Source of the DNA: JAOUGY01 sp050329955
GTDB lineage: Bacteria; Actinomycetota; Acidimicrobiia; Spongiisociales; ZC4RG35
NCBI GenBank assembly: GCA_050329955.1
Contig: JBHJOH010000077.1
Coordinates: forward strand, 1-64,000
DNA: 64,000 nt
Direction: 5' to 3'
Below, in pieces: positions 34,190 to 42,149 of the stretch. Within the stretch, counting starts at the first letter, position 1, and every line of letters starts with the position of its first letter. A model generated the notes under the pieces. That model saw only the letters and a list, made by a program, of their open reading frames with translations, searched no databases and was not told the DNA's origin. The position numbers were made by a program, and so were the translations under genes.

Positions 34190-36511
34190 ATGGCGACCGA
34201 AAACCGGAAGAGTGTCCGTTCCTGGACGCATGTTCTGATCGCAGCGGCGTCGTCGCTGGTCGTGCTCACGGTTCTCAACCCGCAGCTGGTGCTCACCGCC
34301 ACCACCCCGGCGGGTGGCGACATGGGTGCCCACGTGCTCGGCCCTGCCTATCTGCGTGATGTCCTGCTCCCACAGGGCAAGTTGCTCGGGTGGTCGGACG
34401 CCTGGTTCGCCGGGTTCCCCGCCTTCTACTTCTACTTCCCGCTGCCGTCGCTGTTCATCGTTTTCCTCGACCTGTTCCTGCCGTATGGAGTCGCCTTCAA
34501 ACTGGCCACGATCCTCGGTCTGATCGGGCTCCCCCCAGCGGTGCTGTATCTGGCCCGCAGCATCGGGTTCTCCACCACGATTGCCTCGGTGGCATCCGCC
34601 GGGTCGGCGGTGTTCGCGTTGATGGAGAGCTACACGATCTACGGCGGCAACGTCGCCTCGAGCATGGCGGGTGAGTTCGCCTACTCCTGGTCGTTCTCAC
34701 TCGGGATGGTCTACCTGGGTCTGCTGATCAAGGCGGTGAGAGACGACGCTCGCTACGTGCCGTGGGCGGTGGCTGCGCTGGCTGCGACCGTGCTGTCGCA
34801 CATCCTCACCACGCTCGTGCTGGTGTTCGCATCCTTCACCGTGCTGGCTTGGAAGGGAACCTTCCGCACCGCCGTCCGCATCTGGGTGTGGGCGTTCGCC
34901 ATCACCGGGTTCTGGACGGTCCCTCTGCTCGCCCGGATCGGGCTGACCTCGGACATGTCATGGACGCCGCTGAGTCGGTGGGAGGAGGTGTTCCCGCTCG
35001 AGTTGTGGATCCTGATGCCGTTCGCCCTGGGCGGGCTCATCTGGGCGATGCTGCGCCATCCCCGAAGCCTTCCGGTGGTGGCCGCCATGCTCGTTCCGAT
35101 CATCTACTACCCGCTCCCGGGGATTCTCCCGTCCTTCATCGAGTCGTTGGAAGGCGAGCGGTGGAAGCTCTGGAACGGTCGGCTGCTTCCCTATTGGTAC
35201 TTCGGGGTCATCTTCTTCGCCTCGATCGGGATCGGGAGGTTGCTGGTGGCGGCAACCCGACGGATGCCGGACCGGATCTCGGGTTGGTGGGCGCGTGCCG
35301 CCGGTGTGGCTGCCGCCGGTGGTCTCGGGTGGCTGCTGGTGTTCCGGGAGGGCCCGGTGTGGTCCGGGTGGGCGTTGGCGGGTCTTGGAGTGGTGGTGGC
35401 GGCGCTGTCGCTCACCTGGATGGCCCCGATTCCCACCAGGGCGTTCATGGCGGTGACGGTGGCGGCACTGCTGGCGTTCGGCTCGCTGGCGGGGACCAAC
35501 TTCATCTTCAAGTGGTCGCGATGGAACTACTCGGGCTACGAGGCGAAGACGGCGTGGCCCGAGTACCAGGGGGTGATGGCGCAGATGGCGCAACTACCCC
35601 CCGGGCGGGTCATGTGGGAGCAGGACTCCACGTCGAGCACGGGGCTCGACAAGTACGGCACCCCGATGGCGCCGATGTTGTTCCCCTACTGGACCGACTG
35701 GACGCATCCCTCGATGGAGGGCTTGTTCTTCGAGTCTTCGCTGTCCACTCCGTTCCACTTCCTCAACGCCACCGAGATGAGCGCCAAGCCGTCATCTCCG
35801 ATTCCGGGACTCGAGTATCACCCGTTCGATTTCGATCGGGGGCTGCCGCACCTCGAGACGTTCGGTGTGCGCTACTACGTCTCGTATTCCACCGACGCCG
35901 CCGCCAAGGCGGACGACCGGCCCGAATTGACCAAGGTGGCCGACGCCGCCCCGTTCGCCATCTACGAGCTGTCCGAGGTGAACCAGGTGGAGGCCCTCAC
36001 GCTGCTGCCGTCGGTGTTCGCAACCGCCGAGCAGCCACTCGAAGACGACCCCGGCAACTTCGATGACTTCGCCCTCGATTGGTATGGCGAGCTGGATGCG
36101 CTCGACCACATCGCGGTGACGGATGGGCTGGCATCGTGGGACACGGTGTCCCGGGTCTCGGACATGGTCGATGTCCCCACCGGCGCCGACTCCACGGCGG
36201 TATCGGACGTGGTGATGGGCGACCATGTCATCACGTTCCGCACCACGGCCGTCGGGGTACCGCACCTTGTGAAGGTCTCGTACTTTCCGAACTGGACGGT
36301 GGAGGGAGCCGACGGTCCCTTCCATTCCACACCTTCGCTGATGGTGGTGGTGCCGACGAAGGAGGAGGTCACGTTGCGGTTCCAGAACAGTTGGGCGGAG
36401 AACACCGGCAATGTCCTCACCCTCGTCGGGATCGGAGGGCTGGGGTGGGTGGCCATCGACCGGCGTCGCAAGCGTGGCGCCGAGCCGCTCAGCTCCGAAG
36501 CGCCCGCCTGA
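34190..36511 (+). CDS. Large polytopic membrane protein, GT-C / PTPS-related type
   Basis: 773 residues with about 13 hydrophobic segments in the first ~460 residues, a soluble extracytoplasmic region (about 465-745), and a last helix before a basic tail. After the first helix comes TPAGGDMGAHVLGPAYLRDV followed by GWSDAWFAGFPAFYFYFPLP, resembling the acidic first-loop motif of the PTPS-related membrane family and, more generally, of GT-C transferases that use polyprenyl-phosphate sugars. An activity cannot be assigned. It is flanked by a GT2 resembling dolichol-phosphate-mannose synthases and by manB, so a role in mannosylation is a reasonable inference. Confidence 0.68.
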   Translation: MATENRKSVRSWTHVLIAAASSLVVLTVLNPQLVLTATTPAGGDMGAHVLGPAYLRDVLLPQGKLLGWSDAWFAGFPAFYFYFPLPSLFIVFLDLFLPYGVAFKLATILGLIGLPPAVLYLARSIGFSTTIASVASAGSAVFALMESYTIYGGNVASSMAGEFAYSWSFSLGMVYLGLLIKAVRDDARYVPWAVAALAATVLSHILTTLVLVFASFTVLAWKGTFRTAVRIWVWAFAITGFWTVPLLARIGLTSDMSWTPLSRWEEVFPLELWILMPFALGGLIWAMLRHPRSLPVVAAMLVPIIYYPLPGILPSFIESLEGERWKLWNGRLLPYWYFGVIFFASIGIGRLLVAATRRMPDRISGWWARAAGVAAAGGLGWLLVFREGPVWSGWALAGLGVVVAALSLTWMAPIPTRAFMAVTVAALLAFGSLAGTNFIFKWSRWNYSGYEAKTAWPEYQGVMAQMAQLPPGRVMWEQDSTSSTGLDKYGTPMAPMLFPYWTDWTHPSMEGLFFESSLSTPFHFLNATEMSAKPSSPIPGLEYHPFDFDRGLPHLETFGVRYYVSYSTDAAAKADDRPELTKVADAAPFAIYELSEVNQVEALTLLPSVFATAEQPLEDDPGNFDDFALDWYGELDALDHIAVTDGLASWDTVSRVSDMVDVPTGADSTAVSDVVMGDHVITFRTTAVGVPHLVKVSYFPNWTVEGADGPFHSTPSLMVVVPTKEEVTLRFQNSWAENTGNVLTLVGIGGLGWVAIDRRRKRGAEPLSSEAPA

Positions 36512-37187
36512 TCGCCAGCAGGCCCTTGATCGTGCGCGGAACGCGCTTGAGCAGGGATGAGCGGGCGGGGCGGAGCTCCTCGACGATCACGGGCACTTCC
36601 GTGATGCGGGCCCCCGCCCGCTCCATCCGGACCACCAATTCGGTGTCGTAGAGGTCCTTGCGGCTCACGACGTCCAAAGCATGCAGACGTGCCGCCGCAG
36701 CCCGGAAGGCCTTGATGCCGTGGGTATCGGAGACCCTCGACCCCAGGATGGTTCGAAGCAACAGGTTGAACCCAAAGGTGGCGAACCGTCGGAACGCCGA
36801 GCGCCGGTCCTCGGACCGTGGATCGCGCTTTGATGCGATCACCACATCGGCCGAGGAGGTCAGCGATGACAGATCCTCCAGGAACTGGGCCGAGAAGTAG
36901 TCGATGTCGAAGGTGACCACCCAGTCGCCGGTGGCGACGAGGATCCCTTCCCTCATCGCCCCGCCGTAGTCGGGCGTGGGCAGCTCGTGGATCTGCACGG
37001 AGTCCCCGGCGGCGAGACGGGCAGCCGCCGCCGTCCCGTCGGTGGAGCCGTTCTCCATGATGAGGATCTCGGCACCCGGATACACCGAGTGGGCGGCCTC
37101 GATCAGGCGCGGCAATCCCACCGGTATGAATGCCGCCTCGTTGTGGACGGGGACGACGATTGAGACCTCGGGCGGTTGCGTTGGCAT
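36489..37187 (-). CDS. GT2 glycosyltransferase, polyprenyl-phosphate-mannose synthase-like
   Basis: 232 residues from the preferred ATG at 37187 (a longer frame starts at 37232). VSIVVPVHNEAAFIPVGLPR begins the GT-A fold; ILIMENGSTDGTAAAAR binds nucleotide; the usual DAD motif of DPM1-like enzymes appears as FDIDYF; KAFRAAAARL and LYDTELVVRMERAG follow. No membrane helices, so it is a soluble or peripheral form. It probably makes a polyprenyl-phosphate sugar for a GT-C-like enzyme such as its neighbour. The 3' end overlaps that convergent neighbour by 23 nt. Confidence 0.83.
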   Translation of the reverse strand: MPTQPPEVSIVVPVHNEAAFIPVGLPRLIEAAHSVYPGAEILIMENGSTDGTAAAARLAAGDSVQIHELPTPDYGGAMREGILVATGDWVVTFDIDYFSAQFLEDLSSLTSSADVVIASKRDPRSEDRRSAFRRFATFGFNLLLRTILGSRVSDTHGIKAFRAAAARLHALDVVSRKDLYDTELVVRMERAGARITEVPVIVEELRPARSSLLKRVPRTIKGLLAIRRALRS

Positions 37188-37291
37188 GGGAGCGGAAGTG
37201 TAGGAAGCGGTTCGGGCGAGCAAGGCTCCCACTCCTCAAGGAACCGTCAACGTCGGCCGATGGTTTCCTTTCGAGAGGCCTTTCCGAAGGG

Positions 37292-38536
37292 ATGGAAGTG
37301 ATCAGGAACGCTCACCTCGTCGCGCTCGCGCTGCTGTTGGCCGCCTGTACCGAGTCGGGATCCACCGACTCCACCGGAGGCGACGCCGCGGCTGCGACGA
37401 CGACCACCACTGTCGCAACCACGACCAGCACCACCATGGCGCCGACTGATATGACGGCGGCCACATGTACCGCGCTCAAGGTGGCGCTGTTCGATCTGGA
37501 CGAATCGCTGGGGCAGGCATTCGCCGACCCCGAGGGGGTGGACGGCCTCAGCGACGAGGAGGCGGCGGTGGCCTTCCTGTCGCCGCTCGTCAACTTCTAC
37601 GAGGAGCTGGCGGCCATCTCGGAGACGGCGCCGTCAGAGGTGGCGGGGCCCCTGGGAGGACTCTCGGAGTCGGTTCAGCCGTTGGCCGACATCCTGGCGT
37701 CCGGCGACCTGGCGGGCCTCGACCTGGAGGGGACGGGATCGCCGCTCGAGCTGACCAGTGAGTACTCCGTCGAGGTGGATGCCTGGGCAGCCGAGAACTG
37801 CGGCACCTCTACCTCCTTCGACCCTGAGCAGCTGCTCACCACCACCCTGTTCACCGCCGCCTTCGGTGCCCTGGGCGGGGCCCTCGGCGAGTTGGGCGGG
37901 AGCCTGGGCGAACTGGGGGAGGGAGTGGATGGCCTGGGCGGGACGAGCTCGGGTGAGGTCTACGGCGACGACCCCGAGCTGGACGCCCTTTGGGACGCTT
38001 GCGAGGAAGGTGACGACGTGGCCTGCGATGACCTGTACTGGTCGACCTTCGGCGTGTACGAGGCGTTCGCCCAGACCTGTGGAGGACGGGCGCCCTACAA
38101 CCCGAACGGGGGAGGCTCGTGCGAGGAGCGGATGGTGTCGGATGGGCCCATGGCCTACGGCGACGACCCCAATCTCGACACGCTGTGGGACGCCTGCGAA
38201 GCAGGGGACACCTTCTCCTGTGACAGCCTGTCGGGGTCGGCACCGGTGGCCAGCGAGTACGCCACATTCGGGGCCACGTGTGGCGGCGCCTCCGAGAACG
38301 ACACGCCCAAGTCGTGTTCAGATCCCGATCAGGCCTTCACCTACGGTGATGATGCCGAGCTCGATGCGCTCTGGGACGCCTGCGAGCAAGGGGATGCGGG
38401 CGCCTGCAGCGACCTGTTCTTCGAGTCCCCGCTGTCATCGGGATACGAGACCTTCGGAGACACCTGTGAGACCCTGCTCGGGCGTGACCAGGACTGCACA
38501 CTCATGGTCGAGCTGCTGAAACCGGTGCGAGGATGA
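37292..38536 (+). CDS. Lipoprotein with three cysteine-rich YGDD repeats
   Basis: 414 residues. The N-terminus is a lipoprotein signal (NAHLVALALLLAAC, lipobox LAAC), followed by a Thr-rich linker, a helical domain (about 60-205), and three tandem ~55-residue repeats starting YGDDPELDALWDACEEGDD, YGDDPNLDTLWDACEAGDT and YGDDAELDALWDACEQGDA. Each repeat has Cys in WDAC, CD/CS and a C-terminal TC pair, suggesting internal disulfides. I know similar repeats from actinobacterial secreted proteins but not a function. ATG at 37292 or GTG at 37298 are both possible; GAAGGGA fits the GTG better. It overlaps an upstream start of manB by ATGA, although manB probably begins later. Confidence 0.8.
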   Translation: MEVIRNAHLVALALLLAACTESGSTDSTGGDAAAATTTTTVATTTSTTMAPTDMTAATCTALKVALFDLDESLGQAFADPEGVDGLSDEEAAVAFLSPLVNFYEELAAISETAPSEVAGPLGGLSESVQPLADILASGDLAGLDLEGTGSPLELTSEYSVEVDAWAAENCGTSTSFDPEQLLTTTLFTAAFGALGGALGELGGSLGELGEGVDGLGGTSSGEVYGDDPELDALWDACEEGDDVACDDLYWSTFGVYEAFAQTCGGRAPYNPNGGGSCEERMVSDGPMAYGDDPNLDTLWDACEAGDTFSCDSLSGSAPVASEYATFGATCGGASENDTPKSCSDPDQAFTYGDDAELDALWDACEQGDAGACSDLFFESPLSSGYETFGDTCETLLGRDQDCTLMVELLKPVRG

Positions 38537-38577
38537 GCTCAACCGAGGCGGCTGTGTCGGGTGGCGGCCAGGGTGCG

Positions 38578-38583
38578 TACAAT
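38578..38583 (+). promoter_or_regulatory. -10 box TACAAT placing a leaderless start at manB
   Basis: TACAAT, close to the TATAAT consensus, ends 6 nt before the ATG at 38590. This supports 38590 over the ATG at 38533 as the translation start. Confidence 0.5.
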
Positions 38584-38589
38584 CGTCCC

Positions 38590-39933
38590 ATGGCGCTAGA
38601 CACGGTCTTCAAGGCGTATGACATTCGCGGGCGCACCGACACCGGCGAGCTCACCCCCGAACTCGCCTGGGGAGTCGGTGCCGGCTTCGCTCGCCTGGTC
38701 GGTGGGGAAACCATCACCGTGGGACGTGATTGCCGCGCATCGTCGCCCGCCATCGCCGGTGCGCTCATCGACGGCATCACCTCGATGGGCGTCGACGTCA
38801 TCGACCTGGGAGAGGTCGCCACCGACACCGTGTACTACGTGTCGGGGGTGCGCTCGATCGCCGGGGCGATGGTCACCGCCTCCCACAATCCGGCGGAGTA
38901 CAACGGCATCAAGCTGTGCAAGGCCGGTGCCGCCCCGGTAGGGGTGGAGACCGGCCTGGCCGACATCAAGGCCATGATCGAAGCAGGCATCGAGCCGGGC
39001 CCCGGTGAAGGCACCGTCACCCGCTTCGATCCGGTGCCCGGCTACGTCGACCATCTCTTCTCGGTGGTGGATGCCTCGAAGATCGCCGACCTGCGGGTGG
39101 CGGTGGACGGTGGCAACGGGATGGCCGGTGTCGTGCTCGAAGGGGTGTTCGACCGGCTCGGTGCCGAGCTGATCGGCCTCTATCTGGAACCTGACGGAAC
39201 CTTCCCGAATCATCCGGCTGATCCGCTGCAGCCTGAGAACCTCGAGGACCTGGTGGCGCTGATCGGTCGCGACAAGCCCGATCTGGGTGTGGCCTTCGAT
39301 GGGGACGCAGACCGGGCATTCTTCGTGGACGACACCGGGTCGCCGGTGTCGGGCAGCACCACCACCGCCCTCGTGGCCCGCTGGTTCCTCGATCGGGAGC
39401 CGGGGGCCACCATCGTGCACAACCTGATCACGTCGCGGGCCGTTGCCGAGACCGTGCGCGCCCACGGTGGGGTCCCGGTTCGGACCAGGGTGGGACACTC
39501 CTACATCAAGAAGGTGATGGCCGACACCGGTGCCATCTTCGGAGGCGAGCACTCGGGCCATTACTACTTCCGGGCCAACTTCCGGGCCGACTCCGGCATG
39601 CTGGCGATGCTCGTGCTGCTCCAGGTGCTCTCGGAGTCCGGGAAAAAACTGTCGGAGCTGCGAACCGAGGTGGAGCCGTATTCGGCCTCCGGGGAGATCA
39701 ACCTGTCGGTGTCGGATCCTGCTGCGGTGTTCGCCGCCGTGGAGCAAGCCTTCGGTGACGCCGAGATCGATCGTCTCGACGGTTTGACGGTCGGGTGGCC
39801 GGACCGATGGTTCAACCTGCGGGCATCCAACACCGAGCCGCTGATCCGGCTCAACGTCGAGGCTCCCGACCGGGACGGGGTCGAGGAACTGGTGGCCCGG
39901 GTGCGTGAGGTCGCTGAAGGAACGTCGGCATGA
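38590..39933 (+). CDS. manB: Phosphomannomutase/phosphoglucomutase
   Basis: A 447-residue alpha-D-phosphohexomutase interconverting mannose-6-P and mannose-1-P (and possibly the glucose pair), feeding GDP-mannose and polyprenyl-phosphate-mannose synthesis. FKAYDIRGR begins the fold; phosphoserine Ser98 is in TASHNPAEYNG; the Mg2+ loop is D237-G-D-A-D-R in GVAFDGDADRAFFVD; the sugar loop is GGEHSGHYYF; the phosphate loop is RASNTEPLIRLNVEA. The ATG at 38590 has TACAAT 6 nt upstream. It overlaps the Trm112-like gene by 4 nt. Synteny with ahcY and DUF3499 supports the ManB assignment over other mutases. Confidence 0.92.
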   Translation: MALDTVFKAYDIRGRTDTGELTPELAWGVGAGFARLVGGETITVGRDCRASSPAIAGALIDGITSMGVDVIDLGEVATDTVYYVSGVRSIAGAMVTASHNPAEYNGIKLCKAGAAPVGVETGLADIKAMIEAGIEPGPGEGTVTRFDPVPGYVDHLFSVVDASKIADLRVAVDGGNGMAGVVLEGVFDRLGAELIGLYLEPDGTFPNHPADPLQPENLEDLVALIGRDKPDLGVAFDGDADRAFFVDDTGSPVSGSTTTALVARWFLDREPGATIVHNLITSRAVAETVRAHGGVPVRTRVGHSYIKKVMADTGAIFGGEHSGHYYFRANFRADSGMLAMLVLLQVLSESGKKLSELRTEVEPYSASGEINLSVSDPAAVFAAVEQAFGDAEIDRLDGLTVGWPDRWFNLRASNTEPLIRLNVEAPDRDGVEELVARVREVAEGTSA

Positions 39934-40085
39934 GCGTCGTCTCGCCGATCCTGCTGGAGATCCTTCGCTGTCCGAGGTGCATGGCGCCCCTCACCGGCGA
40001 CGAGGCGACCTCGGAGCTGGTCTGCCAGGAGCAGGGACATCGCTACCCGGTGGTCGACGGGATCCCCGACATGGTCGTCGACTGA
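39930..40085 (+). CDS. Trm112-like (DUF343) zinc protein
   Basis: 51 residues. LEILRCPRCMAPLTGDE and LVCQEQGHRYPVVDGIPDM are the typical YcaR/Trm112 pattern: a small beta-rich domain with CPxC, a third Cys, and a conserved YPVxDGIP segment. In bacteria the role is unclear; the eukaryotic protein activates methyltransferases. The ATG overlaps the manB stop (ATGA). It directly precedes ahcY, which recycles the methyltransferase product S-adenosylhomocysteine; a functional link is only suggestive. Confidence 0.88.
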   Translation: MSVVSPILLEILRCPRCMAPLTGDEATSELVCQEQGHRYPVVDGIPDMVVD

Positions 40086-40159
40086 GCAGCCGCACCCAAC
40101 CGACCCTTCCATCGAAGTCCACCAAGAACTCCAGGCAACTCCAGAGAAACGGATTCACC

Positions 40160-41407
40160 ATGAACTACGACATCGCCACGCCCACCCTCTCCGAGCAGGG
40201 CAGCCAACGCCTCGTGTGGGCGGGTCGGCGGATGCAGGTCCTATCGACCATCCGCGAGCGTTTCCGCGCCGAGCGCCCCCTCGAGGGCAAGACCATCGCC
40301 GCCTGCCTCCATGTCACGGCCGAGACCGCCAACCTCATGCTGGCGCTGCGCGATGCCGGTGCCCGTCCGATCCTGTGCGCCTCCAACCCACTGTCGACCC
40401 AGGACGACGTCGCCGCAGCACTGGTGGCCGAGGGGATCTCGGTGTTCGCCATCCGTGGCGAGGACAACACCAGCTACTACCAGCACCTCAACGCGGCCCT
40501 CGACATGGAACCCGACATCACCATGGACGACGGTGCCGACCTGGCGACGTTGCTGCACACCTCGCGCACCGACATCACCCCGCTCGGCTCCACCGAGGAG
40601 ACCACCACCGGCGTGATTCGGCTGCGGGCGATGTTCGAGGAGGGCAAGCTCCGTCTGCCGGTTGTGGCCGTGAACGACTCCCAGACCAAACATCTCTTCG
40701 ACAACAAGTACGGAACCGGCCAGTCGGCGATCGACGGCATCATCCGGGCCTCCAACGTCCTGATAGCCGGCCTCACCGTGGTGGTGGTCGGGTACGGGAA
40801 CTGCGGACAGGGCGTTGCCAACCGGGCGGACGGGCTCGGCGCCAAGGTCGTGGTGGTCGAGGTCGACCCGGTGCGGGCGCTGGCTGCCGCCATGGATGGG
40901 TACCGGGTGCTCACCGCTGATGACGCCGCCCGCATCGGCGACATCTTCCTCACGGTCACGGGCAACAAGCATGTGCTGCGCCAGCGGCACTTCGAAGTCA
41001 TGAAGGACAGCGTGATCATCGCCAACGCCGGCCACTTCGACATCGAGCTCGATCTGGTAGCCCTGGGCGAGATGGCGCACGAGCGTCGCCAGGTCCGTGC
41101 CAACCTCGAGGAGTACCACCTCGCCGATGGTCGCCGCATCCTCGTGGCCGCCGAGGGACGGCTGGTCAACCTGGGAGCGGCCGAGGGCCATCCGGCCGAC
41201 GTGATGGACATGTCGTTCTCGAACCAGGCTCTCGCCGCCGAGTGGCTCGTCGCCAACGAGGGCCGTCTCGAACCGGGCATCTACACCCTGGCCGACGAGA
41301 TCGACCGTCACGTCGCCACCATCAAGCTGGAAGCACTGGGCGGCGGCCTCGAGAAGCTCACCCCTGAGCAGGAGGCCTATCTGTCAGGGTGGCAGGAAGG
41401 AACCTGA
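40160..41407 (+). CDS. ahcY: Adenosylhomocysteinase, short form
   Basis: A 415-residue NAD-dependent enzyme hydrolysing S-adenosylhomocysteine to adenosine and homocysteine. Seen: TAETANLMLALRDAGA, ASNPLSTQDDVAAAL, PDITMDDGADLATLLH, SQTKHLFDNKYGTGQS, NAD-binding VVVVGYGNCGQGVAN, GNKHVLRQRHFEVMK, NAGHFDIELD and DMSFSNQALAAEW. Mycobacterial and eukaryotic enzymes are longer by an inserted segment, so this is the compact form known from archaea and some bacteria. The upstream 74 nt contain no S-adenosylhomocysteine riboswitch that I can recognise. The TGA stop is followed at once by a heptad array. Confidence 0.94.
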   Translation: MNYDIATPTLSEQGSQRLVWAGRRMQVLSTIRERFRAERPLEGKTIAACLHVTAETANLMLALRDAGARPILCASNPLSTQDDVAAALVAEGISVFAIRGEDNTSYYQHLNAALDMEPDITMDDGADLATLLHTSRTDITPLGSTEETTTGVIRLRAMFEEGKLRLPVVAVNDSQTKHLFDNKYGTGQSAIDGIIRASNVLIAGLTVVVVGYGNCGQGVANRADGLGAKVVVVEVDPVRALAAAMDGYRVLTADDAARIGDIFLTVTGNKHVLRQRHFEVMKDSVIIANAGHFDIELDLVALGEMAHERRQVRANLEEYHLADGRRILVAAEGRLVNLGAAEGHPADVMDMSFSNQALAAEWLVANEGRLEPGIYTLADEIDRHVATIKLEALGGGLEKLTPEQEAYLSGWQEGT

Positions 41408-41484
41408 GAGAGCAGCTGCTAGCTGCTGGCTTCTTGCTTCTTGCTTCTAGCCAGTAGCCAGTAGCCAGTAGCCAGCTCCTTTTT
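41408..41484 (+). repeat. Heptad array D after ahcY, hairpin-forming and ending in T5
   Basis: GCT or GCC occurs at 41415, 41422, 41429, 41436, 41443, 41450, 41457, 41464 and 41471, an exact 7-nt beat, although the unit changes from CTAGCTG to CTTGCTT to GTAGCCA. The left arm 41416-41431 can pair with 41449-41464 over 16 positions (one mismatch, two G-U). TTTTT follows at 41480-41484. It probably ends ahcY transcription. Confidence 0.8.
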
Positions 41485-41511
41485 GTCACCCCCCTCCGAT
41501 ACGTTCCGGCG

Positions 41512-42111
41512 ATGGTCTGTCTTGCTTGTCGTGGGCTTTCGTCCGGTCGGTTGTGTGATCGCTGCGGTGCGGCGTTGCGGCCGGCGTCCGATCGTTGGGT
41601 CGAACCGGGGGTGTTGGTCCGGTCGGCGTATCTGCACGACGGGCCGGCCCGGCATCTGGTGCACCGGTTGAAGTACGACGGGGTGGCTGCTGTCGCCCAC
41701 GTCCTGGCGGGTTCGATGGCGCCGCTGGTCAGCGGCGCCTCGGCACTGGTCCCGGTTCCGCGCACAGTGGTCAGGAGACACCGCTTTGGCATCGACCCCG
41801 GTGCCGAGCTGGCAGCCGCTCTGGCCGCCTTGACCGGTATCCGGGTAGTGGCGGCGCTGCGGCCCGAGATCGTGGCTCGCGCCCGGGCCGGGCGGTCACG
41901 CGACGAGCGGAGAGAACCCGGTTTCCGGGTCCGGGCAGCTGCTCCGCCCGGTGCTGTGCTCATCGACGATGTCATCACCACGGGGAGCACGCTTCGCCAC
42001 GTCGCCGGATTGACCGGCGTCGTCCGTGCAGTAACTGCGACTTCGCGGATTCTCGACTCAAGTTGGACGGGGAAACGTCCGAAAGACCAAGTGACTAGTC
42101 TCTTGGAGTGA
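41512..42111 (+). CDS. ComF-family phosphoribosyltransferase-like protein
   Basis: 199 residues. The N-terminal zinc finger has two Cys pairs (CLACRGLSSGRLCDRC) and the C-terminal PRTase fold has the PRPP loop AVLIDDVITTGSTLRH. ComF proteins are best known from DNA uptake and are widely conserved; the biochemical role is not settled. Other family features: HLVHRLKYDGVAAVAHVLA and ALVPVPRTVVRRHRFGIDP. It lies just after the repeat-type terminator of ahcY and just before hpf, the usual ComF-HPF-SecA order. Confidence 0.88.
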   Translation: MVCLACRGLSSGRLCDRCGAALRPASDRWVEPGVLVRSAYLHDGPARHLVHRLKYDGVAAVAHVLAGSMAPLVSGASALVPVPRTVVRRHRFGIDPGAELAAALAALTGIRVVAALRPEIVARARAGRSRDERREPGFRVRAAAPPGAVLIDDVITTGSTLRHVAGLTGVVRAVTATSRILDSSWTGKRPKDQVTSLLE

Positions 42112-42149
42112 TTCAAAGAGGGTCCCTCCGGGGGGAAAGCTGAGGACAC

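Noticed and set aside
38533..38589. Upstream ATG of manB overlapping the lipoprotein stop (ATGA)
   Set aside because: It would add 19 Gly/Ser-rich residues before the conserved FKAYDIRG, and TACAAT 6 nt before ATG 38590 favours the later start.
40086..40159. S-adenosylhomocysteine riboswitch before ahcY
   Set aside because: The 74-nt leader is C/A-rich and shows neither the conserved core nor a strong stem; I could not support it.
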